Notes under the pieces: model-generated
Told to the model about the DNA's origin: nothing
Database searches by the model: none
Seen by the model: the letters and a program-made list of their open reading frames with translations, nothing else
In this document: positions 8,092-12,534 of the stretch, one piece after another
Layout of the letters: each line of letters begins with the position of its first letter
How positions within the stretch are numbered: the stretch's first letter is position 1
Made by a program: the position numbers and the translations under genes
Assembly (NCBI GenBank): GCA_937906765.1
Contig: CALCUV010000341.1
Location: forward strand, 1 to 12,534
Reading direction: 5' to 3'
DNA length: 12,534 bases
DNA from: an uncultured Prevotella sp.
GTDB lineage: Bacteria > Bacteroidota > Bacteroidia > Bacteroidales > Bacteroidaceae

Positions 8092-9252
8092 TTATTCTTG
8101 TCCAGGAAGTTTCTTTTCAGCCATGTGCTGTTGTGACTTCTCTTCGATTGCCTTACGCTCTGCGGCAGTGATAGGAGTGATTTCCATACCGTCCTTAAGC
8201 GTTGCTACGCCTTCAACAACAATGCGGTCTCCAATCTTAACACCTTCTGTCACGATGTAATGCTGACCGTCGTTTTGAGAAAGCACCTTGATTTCTGTGT
8301 ACTTCACCTTGTTGTCTTCGCCAAGTGTGTAAACGAACTTCTTTTCTTGCACGTCAACTACGGCAATCTGAGGAACCATAACGGCTGCAGAATCGCTCGT
8401 GGGAACTTCGATTGTGCCCGTACCACCACTGCGCAAAATGCGGTTGGGGTTGCTGAAGTCTGCACGTACCTGTAAAGAACCTGTACTTGCGTCAATCACA
8501 CCGCTAATTGCTGTAATTTGACCTTGATTTTCAAACAACTTGCCATTTGCCATACGAAGATTTACTGCGGGGAAAGAAGCAAGCGCTGAAGCCTGACCTC
8601 CGAGGTTAAGAACCTGCTTTTCAGCCATTGAGAAGTAAACGTACATTTCTCTCAAGTCAGAAACCACGGTGAGGGGTTGGGGGAGTGAGGGAGAAGCGAG
8701 GGTTCCCTGACGGAAGTTAATCTTACCTACAACGCCGTTTGTGGGGCTTGTGATGGTGCAGAATGCTAATTGGTCCTTAGCATTTGTTAATTGCGCCTTT
8801 GCTGAAGCTAACTGAGCTTCGAGAGTTGCCAACTGATTCTTTGCAGAACGCAAGTCAAAATCAGAGATAATGCCCTTTGAATGAAGCATTTCCTTGTTTT
8901 CTACGTTCAAACGCTGTGTTTCAATGCTTGTTTCTGCCATTTTTACGGCTGCTTCTGCCGATTTTACAGCTGCATTGTAAAGGGTGGGGTCGATAAGGAA
9001 GAGGGGCTGACCAGCCTTAACTTCTTGACCTTCCTTCACGTAAACCTTAAGAATGTGACCGCTAACCTTGGCTACGATGTTTACATCCTGGCATGAGCGA
9101 ATGGTTGCAGGATATGACGTAGTGATATCTGCTACCTGTGGAGCAATTGTTTCTACTACGTGCTTGTTGTCGCCTGTAGGCATACCCTGCTTCTTTGAGC
9201 ATGACGTAAATGCCAAGCAACCGAGGGCAAAAAGTGCAATTTTGCTTTTCAT
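8092..9252 (-). CDS. RND efflux periplasmic adaptor lipoprotein (AcrA/HlyD family)
   Basis: This is the membrane-fusion component linking the pump to the outer-membrane factor. At 386 aa it has the usual length. The signal peptide ends in GCLAFTSC, with the predicted lipidated Cys at 18. The lipoyl half-motif appears at 59-88 (IVAKVSGHILKVYVKEGQEV and GQPLFLIDP), the helical hairpin at about 92-165 (Ala/Leu-rich heptads such as NQLATLEAQLASAKAQL), and the return lipoyl half at 167-185 (ITSPTNGVVGKINFRQG). The beta-barrel and membrane-proximal domains follow, ending with VEGVATLKDGMEI. It is the first gene of the operon. The ATG is preceded by an AT-rich leader without Shine-Dalgarno sequence. 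No regulator gene of the TetR or two-component type adjoins it in this window. Confidence 0.95.
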   Translation of the reverse strand: MKSKIALFALGCLAFTSCSKKQGMPTGDNKHVVETIAPQVADITTSYPATIRSCQDVNIVAKVSGHILKVYVKEGQEVKAGQPLFLIDPTLYNAAVKSAEAAVKMAETSIETQRLNVENKEMLHSKGIISDFDLRSAKNQLATLEAQLASAKAQLTNAKDQLAFCTITSPTNGVVGKINFRQGTLASPSLPQPLTVVSDLREMYVYFSMAEKQVLNLGGQASALASFPAVNLRMANGKLFENQGQITAISGVIDASTGSLQVRADFSNPNRILRSGGTGTIEVPTSDSAAVMVPQIAVVDVQEKKFVYTLGEDNKVKYTEIKVLSQNDGQHYIVTEGVKIGDRIVVEGVATLKDGMEITPITAAERKAIEEKSQQHMAEKKLPGQE

Positions 9253-9370
9253 TTGATTGTAACTATTAGTTGTTGTTAATTAATTATTTTCAAATACTTT
9301 TTGAGGATAAATCAAGGATTTTGTATGTGCTGAAAAATCAAGTTGACTGCTCCTTCTGATTTTATCGATG

Positions 9371-9378
9371 CAAAGTTA
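9371..9378 (-). promoter_or_regulatory. Candidate -7 element for the efflux operon
   Basis: On the minus strand the bases read TAACTTTG, a match to the Bacteroidetes housekeeping -7 consensus TAnnTTTG. Transcription would start near 9364, giving a leader of about 110 nt before the adaptor ATG. A TTTG -33 box at the expected distance is not evident, so the call rests on one box and its position. Confidence 0.45.
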
Positions 9379-9763
9379 CTAAACAAAACTAATTTGGCAT
9401 GATAAGTTTTAGGTCAAAACTACGGTAATATTTATATATTTAACATTTTATAAGTTTACGCCGAAGGTTTGCTTCTAATTTGTTTACTTTGAGTGGCAAA
9501 AATTAGGTGCTTTAAATGAATGAATCATGAGTTTTGGGCGCGTCAAAATTCGTTGGTGGTAAGTTTTGTTTCATGAGAAATCTCTAAATTTGCGCTATTG
9601 GCAATGATTTGTTGCGAGGAAACACATTAAGAGTTCTTCAAAACTGATGCAATGTGCTGATTGAATAATAGTTAAAGATTGGTTGAGGAATAAATTTTGT
9701 GGGGAGTTAAAAATAATTCTTAAAAAAAGAGGATAATGTTTCTCGTGTCTCGTTTATAAATCT

Positions 9764-9771
9764 TAATTTTG
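9764..9771 (+). promoter_or_regulatory. Candidate -7 element for the epimerase gene
   Basis: TAATTTTG matches TAnnTTTG. A weak -33 candidate, TTTC at 9739-9742, lies 21 bp upstream of it. The predicted start near 9778 would leave a leader of about 98 nt. The alternative box TAAATTTG at 9585-9592, with TTTG at 9565-9568 only 16 bp upstream, would give a leader of about 277 nt. Confidence 0.4.
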
Positions 9772-9875
9772 CTTTATGTGTGAGTGTGAATGGCGCAGAT
9801 GTTGCGGTTTTGCTCCTCATTAAGCGTAATTCTCACCTCGTTGGACGTAAAATTTTTAACAAATAATTTTAGAAT

Positions 9876-11045
9876 ATGGACTTTAAGAGATTGGCCGAGC
9901 AGTATAAGTCTGAATTGCTCGACAAGGTGATTCCCTTCTGGTTAAACAAGTCGCAGGACAAGGAATTTGGTGGTTTCTTCACTTGCTTAGAGCGTGATGG
10001 TTCTGTGTTTGACACGGATAAGTTCATTTGGCTCCAGGGACGTGAAGTGTGGATGTTTGCCACGCTTTACAATAAGGTGGAGAAGAAGCAGGAATGGCTT
10101 GATGCGGCTATCCAAGGTGCGGAATTTTTGAAGAAATATGGTCACGATGGTAACTTGAACTGGTATTTTGCTCTTGATCGTGAGGGAAATCCGCTCGTAG
10201 AACCTTATAACATCTTCTCTTACACTTTCGCAGTGATTGCTTTCGGTCAGTTGGCTATTGCTACGGGTAATGAAGAATATGCAGAAATTGCGAAGAAAAC
10301 GTTTGACATTGTGCTCTCAAAGGTGGATAATCCGAAGGGTAAATGGTCAAAGGCGTCTCCTGGTGCACGAGCACTGAAAAGTTTTGCTTTGCCCATGATT
10401 CTCTGCAATGTAGCGCTTGAAATTGAACCTTTACTTGAACCCTCTTTCCTTGAAGAAAAGATTAAGGAATGTGTGCATGAAGTGATGGATGTGTTCTATC
10501 GTCCTGAACTCGGACTTATTGTGGAGCATTTGGGCGTAAACAACGAACTTGTTGACTGCATGGATGGTCGCCTTTTGAATCCTGGACATGCGATTGAAGC
10601 TATGTGGTTTATCATGGACCTTGGAAAGCGATTGGGTGACCAAGCACTTATAGATAAGGCTGTTGATATTGCGCTTAAGGAAGTGGAATATGGTTGGGAC
10701 CATCAGTATGGTGGTATCTTCTACTTTATGGACCGCTTAGGTCATCCGCTTCAGCAGTTGGAGTGGGACCAAAAGCTTTGGTGGGTGCACATTGAAACGC
10801 TCATTACGATGATTAAGGGTTACCAGCTTACGGGTAATGAAAAGTGCTTAGAATGGTTTGAACGCATTCATAATTACACTTGGTCACACTTTGCAGACCC
10901 TGAATATCCCGAGTGGTTTGGTTATTTGAATCGCCAGGGTGAAGTGTTGCTTTCGCTTAAGGGTGGTAAGTGGAAAGGATGCTTCCACGTTCCTCGCGGA
11001 CTCTTCCAGTGTTGGACGATTTTGGATGAAATTTCTAAGCGTTAG
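9876..11045 (+). CDS. N-acylglucosamine 2-epimerase (AGE/renin-binding-protein family)
   Basis: AGE enzymes interconvert N-acetylmannosamine and N-acetylglucosamine; in Bacteroides this type (called NanE) serves sialic-acid catabolism after the lyase step. The 389-aa protein is an (alpha/alpha)6-barrel of family length with no signal peptide, so it is cytosolic. Key motifs are LQGREVWMFATLY (Arg56), NPGHAIEAMWF (His238, Glu241), KLWWVHIETL (His305, Glu307) and GGKWKGCFHVPRGL (His371). His238, Glu307 and His371 each fall one position below the catalytic residues I recall for the Anabaena enzyme (H239, E308, H372). The FKGCFHVPR-like motif favours AGE over the related cellobiose 2-epimerases. 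The ATG follows an AT-rich leader (TTTTAGAAT), typical for the phylum. Sialic-acid lyase and transporter are not in the window, so the pathway role is inferred. Confidence 0.93.
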   Translation: MDFKRLAEQYKSELLDKVIPFWLNKSQDKEFGGFFTCLERDGSVFDTDKFIWLQGREVWMFATLYNKVEKKQEWLDAAIQGAEFLKKYGHDGNLNWYFALDREGNPLVEPYNIFSYTFAVIAFGQLAIATGNEEYAEIAKKTFDIVLSKVDNPKGKWSKASPGARALKSFALPMILCNVALEIEPLLEPSFLEEKIKECVHEVMDVFYRPELGLIVEHLGVNNELVDCMDGRLLNPGHAIEAMWFIMDLGKRLGDQALIDKAVDIALKEVEYGWDHQYGGIFYFMDRLGHPLQQLEWDQKLWWVHIETLITMIKGYQLTGNEKCLEWFERIHNYTWSHFADPEYPEWFGYLNRQGEVLLSLKGGKWKGCFHVPRGLFQCWTILDEISKR

Positions 11046-11096
11046 TTAGTTGATTAAAGGGTTTAATAAATATGGCATAAGAATTTGAGAATCATG

Positions 11097-11161
11097 GTGT
11101 TTTAATTCTGTGTTCTTTATTCTTGTGCCTTTTTCGTTAGTCTTTCTCACGTTCCTCTTTT
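11097..11161. repeat. Possible 13-bp degenerate array upstream of the NanQ-like gene
   Basis: Five 13-bp blocks can be laid out from 11097 (GTGTTTTAATTCT, GTGTTCTTTATTC, TTGTGCCTTTTTC, GTTAGTCTTTCTC, ACGTTCCTCTTTT). They share a GT-rich head and a pyrimidine-rich tail. Similarity is modest and pyrimidine bias could produce it by chance. The stretch fills most of the 128-bp gap between the epimerase stop and the next start codon. No terminator or clear promoter is seen in that gap. Confidence 0.3.
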
Positions 11162-11173
11162 ATATTTTCGGTT

Positions 11174-11626
11174 ATGATTTTATCTCATATTTCAGATAGT
11201 GCCCGCTATGAGGCGCTTCATCCTTTGTTTAAGAAGGTTTTTGACTACGTTAAGGCAAATGATTTGCTTCATGCTCCTGCGGGTCGTATTGTGCTGGATG
11301 GTGATGCTTTGTTTATTAACGTTTGTGATGCTAACTTGGTGACTGCTGAGGCTCAGAAGTTAGAGGTGCACCAGAAGTATATTGACATTCATTTTCCTTT
11401 GAGTGGTGAGGAGATTGTGGGTTGGAAGCATCTTTCGGGTTTAGGGGAAAGTGAGGCTCCCTTTGACGCTGAAAATGACTTTGCACTTTATGCGGAGCAA
11501 CCTTCTACGTACTATACGGTGCTCCCAGGTGAGTTTTATATTGTCTATCCCGAGGATGCCCATGCGCCTATAATTGGTGAGGGATGTCTTCGTAAGTTGA
11601 TTGTAAAGGTTTTGATTGATGCGTAA
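11174..11626 (+). CDS. YhcH/YjgK/YiaL (DUF386, NanQ/EbgC) family protein
   Basis: This 150-aa protein is a full-length member of the cupin-like family that includes E. coli YhcH (NanQ, reported as an N-acetylneuraminate anomerase), YiaL and EbgC. Recognisable parts are GRIVLDGDALFINV (37-50), KLEVHQKYIDIHFPLSGEE (62-80), DFALYAEQ (102-109), the turn LPGEFYIVYPEDAHAP (117-132) and the strand KLIVKVLID. Glu64, His66, Asp71 and His130 are the likely metal ligands by analogy. There is no signal peptide. Its place after an N-acylglucosamine 2-epimerase favours a role in sialic-acid or N-acetylmannosamine use, that is a NanQ-like function, over the beta-galactosidase or xylulose contexts of its relatives. 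Its stop overlaps the next start by 8 nt. Confidence 0.9.
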   Translation: MILSHISDSARYEALHPLFKKVFDYVKANDLLHAPAGRIVLDGDALFINVCDANLVTAEAQKLEVHQKYIDIHFPLSGEEIVGWKHLSGLGESEAPFDAENDFALYAEQPSTYYTVLPGEFYIVYPEDAHAPIIGEGCLRKLIVKVLIDA

Positions 11627-12092
11627 GTGGATGGTGAAATTTTCGGTTAGTGGTTCACTTCTTGTTTGTGGACTGCTGATGTTCAGTGTTTTTGCTTCTT
11701 GTGGTGATGCAAAAAGTAATGCAGATAAGGAAGTTGTGAGTCAAGAGTGTTCAGATACGGCTGATGGTAATCAACTTCAAGTGGCTGTTTCAACCTTGCG
11801 TTCGGAATTGCCTATAGCAAATGAAGAAGGTGAGTTTCAGAAGGTTGTGCAAAAGGATGAAGTAGTGGTTATTGATTATGTGATGGCTGAAGAGCGCTTC
11901 ATGAGTTATTATTCCATGTCAGAGGAAGAACGTAATGAGGAGAAGTTGAACTTTCGTGAACTTTTGGACGCAACTCCTTTTGAATCATTGCTTTATCAGT
12001 GTTATGAACAGCAGGTGGGCATCCGCTTGAATGTGATTGGTATTACAAGTAAAGAGAAGTTTGTGATAGACTTTAAGGCTGAAGAATTGTAA
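11619..12092 (+). CDS. Small lipoprotein of unknown function
   Basis: I do not recognise the family. The predicted protein has 157 aa. A basic N-terminus and hydrophobic core lead to VFASC, a plausible lipobox with Cys28, then an acidic, Ser/Thr-rich linker (about 29-50) and a small mixed alpha/beta domain. That domain has strands such as EVVVIDYV, a charged helix SMSEEERNEEKLNFRELL, and a C-terminal strand pair GIRLNVIGITSKEKFVIDF. I chose ATG 11619, whose ATGCGTAA overlaps the stop of the NanQ-like gene by 8 nt and suggests translational coupling. ATG 11631, just after that stop, would also give a complete signal peptide (MVKFSV and on). The preceding TTG at 11616 is less likely. It probably sits in the periplasm or outer membrane. 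Linkage to the epimerase cluster may reflect shared regulation only. Confidence 0.75.
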   Translation: MRKWMVKFSVSGSLLVCGLLMFSVFASCGDAKSNADKEVVSQECSDTADGNQLQVAVSTLRSELPIANEEGEFQKVVQKDEVVVIDYVMAEERFMSYYSMSEEERNEEKLNFRELLDATPFESLLYQCYEQQVGIRLNVIGITSKEKFVIDFKAEEL

Positions 12093-12102
12093 TGCTTTTT
12101 TA

Positions 12103-12384
12103 TTTATATTATTGGTGTTCGCTAAAAATCTTTTGTGATTTCAGGGAAATCTAATTTCTCGAACAGTCGATATACTGGACGTATAAGTACCTTTAGGTTG
12201 TTGTAAAATGAGAGATTATGCGTCAAAATAGTAAATATAGCTATCTAGAGTTAAATTTATGTGATGTGAGGGACCGAATTTTAAGTGGACAGTCGTTATC
12301 ACCTCTTGAGAAGGGGGGGCGTTGTTGCCCCAACTGGGTATTATTCGACACTATTACTTGTTTAACGGACACCAATAATTTATA
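12103..12384. mobile_element. MITE-like non-autonomous element (270 bp) with target-site duplication
   Basis: The element spans 12109-12378. Its left end TTATTGGTGTTCGCTAAA (12109-12126) and right end TTTAACGGACACCAATAA (12361-12378) are inverted repeats matching at 16 of 18 positions. Outside them lie identical 6-bp direct repeats TTTATA (12103-12108 and 12379-12384), the expected target-site duplication. Inside is an ATG-started 55-codon frame (12218-12385) that runs through the right inverted repeat and stops in the flanking duplication. It shows no transposase motif I recognise. A G-run with a GGGGC/GCCCC hairpin lies at 12313-12331 and a GATTTC/GAAATC hairpin just inside the left end. 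It may be a MITE or the collapsed ends of an insertion sequence; the parent family was not identified. Confidence 0.8.
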
Positions 12385-12390
12385 ACATAT

Positions 12391-12417
12391 GAGGGTGTGT
12401 CGATTGGACACACCCTC
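12391..12417 (+). terminator. Intrinsic terminator downstream of the epimerase cluster
   Basis: A perfect 11-bp stem (GAGGGTGTGTC, loop GATTG, GACACACCCTC) is followed by TTGTTTTTAATT, a good U-run on the plus strand. The element at 12109-12378 lies between it and the lipoprotein stop, so the terminator has probably been pushed away from its gene. On the minus strand the stem is followed by an A/T-rich but broken run, so it may also serve the convergent gene at the right edge, less efficiently. Confidence 0.9.
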
Positions 12418-12423
12418 TTGTTT

Positions 12424-12534
12424 TTAATTAACCAACAATTGCATTGCATTTACAACAAACCAGGAGTCAAAACCAATAAATGTGTATGGTTTAGGGGTTG
12501 CACCATCTTTAACAAGAAGTAGACCATCACTATA
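12424..12534 (-). CDS. Possible C-terminal fragment of a gene running off the right edge
   Basis: The minus strand is open from the window edge for 36 codons and ends with TAA at 12426-12424. The translation ends FIGFDSWFVVNAMQLLVN and begins YSDGLLLVKDGATPKPYT, with protein-like composition. The stop lies 7 bp from the terminator hairpin, as expected for a convergent gene end. An open run of this length arises by chance often enough, and another frame is also open for part of it, so the call is tentative. No family was recognised. Confidence 0.4.
   Translation of the reverse strand, partial: YSDGLLLVKDGATPKPYTFIGFDSWFVVNAMQLLVN

Larger units (their letters stand above)
9253..9875. other. 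Long divergent intergenic region between efflux operon and epimerase gene
   Basis: This 623-bp AT-rich stretch separates two divergently transcribed units. I found no convincing ORF on either strand and no tRNA. It holds a -7 candidate for the efflux operon (9371-9378) and two plus-strand candidates, TAAATTTG at 9585-9592 and TAATTTTG at 9764-9771. Between them are the inverted pair TTTTG/CAAAA around GGCGCGT (9532-9548) and two copies of TCATGAG (9525-9531, 9571-9577), the second just upstream of the 9585 box. These could be operator sites, but they are short. The region could also hide a small RNA, for which I see no decisive sign. Confidence 0.5.

Noticed and set aside
8015..8475. Plus-strand frames over the 3' half of the adaptor gene (8015-8260 and 8260-8475)
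   Set aside because: They are mostly antisense to the clear HlyD-family protein. The Cys/Ser/Phe-rich translations are typical of the reverse strand of coding DNA.
11046..11173. Terminator after the epimerase gene
   Set aside because: No stem with a following U-run was found. The AATT-based pairings in this gap are weak, so readthrough into the NanQ-like gene is more likely.
11616..11618. TTG start for the small lipoprotein
   Set aside because: The next codon is ATG and overlaps the upstream stop in a typical coupling arrangement; a rare TTG start one codon earlier is not needed.
12218..12385. 55-codon frame inside the MITE-like element as a real gene
   Set aside because: It runs through the inverted repeat into the target duplication, has no motif I recognise, and is better seen as a by-product of the element, perhaps a relic of a transposase start.

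Overview
The window looks like chromosome of a Bacteroidales bacterium, most likely Prevotella-like. The grounds are the protein families and their lipobox style, AT-rich leaders without Shine-Dalgarno sequences, and Bacteroidetes-type -7 elements (TAnnTTTG). The genus is an inference.

Layout. Positions 1-1980 (+) hold the 3' part of feoB (ferrous iron transporter); its P-loop lies left of the window. A 15-bp perfect hairpin at 2065-2100 separates it from a convergent minus-strand operon, read right to left: an RND adaptor lipoprotein (9252-8092), an AcrB-type RND pump (7890-4489), a TolC/OprM-type outer-membrane lipoprotein (4405-3020) and an LpxA-family acyltransferase (2919-2131). The first three form a complete tripartite efflux system. 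The fourth has the LpxA fold and catalytic His but has lost several residues that E. coli LpxA uses around its active site and UDP-GlcNAc. A 623-bp divergent intergenic region (9253-9875) follows. A plus-strand cluster comes next: an N-acylglucosamine 2-epimerase (9876-11045), a YhcH/NanQ-family protein (11174-11626) and an unrecognised small lipoprotein overlapping it by 8 nt (11619-12092). The first two fit amino-sugar or sialic-acid catabolism.

Right edge. A 270-bp element at 12109-12378 has 18-bp terminal inverted repeats (16/18 match) and exact 6-bp flanking duplications (TTTATA), so it looks like a MITE or a collapsed insertion sequence. It sits between the lipoprotein gene and a strong hairpin terminator (12391-12417). 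A possible C-terminal fragment of a minus-strand gene runs off the right edge (12534-12424).

The least expected pattern is in the spacers. Several consecutive intergenic gaps carry short, degenerate tandem arrays, each with its own period: 9 bp after feoB, 8 bp upstream of the lpxA-like gene, 7 bp (partly palindromic) between pump and outer-membrane factor, 21 bp between adaptor and pump, and perhaps 13 bp upstream of the NanQ-like gene. Other points to check are the two extra membrane segments in the central loop of the pump and the diverged LpxA paralog at the end of an efflux operon. No CRISPR array, tRNA, rRNA or phage module was seen.
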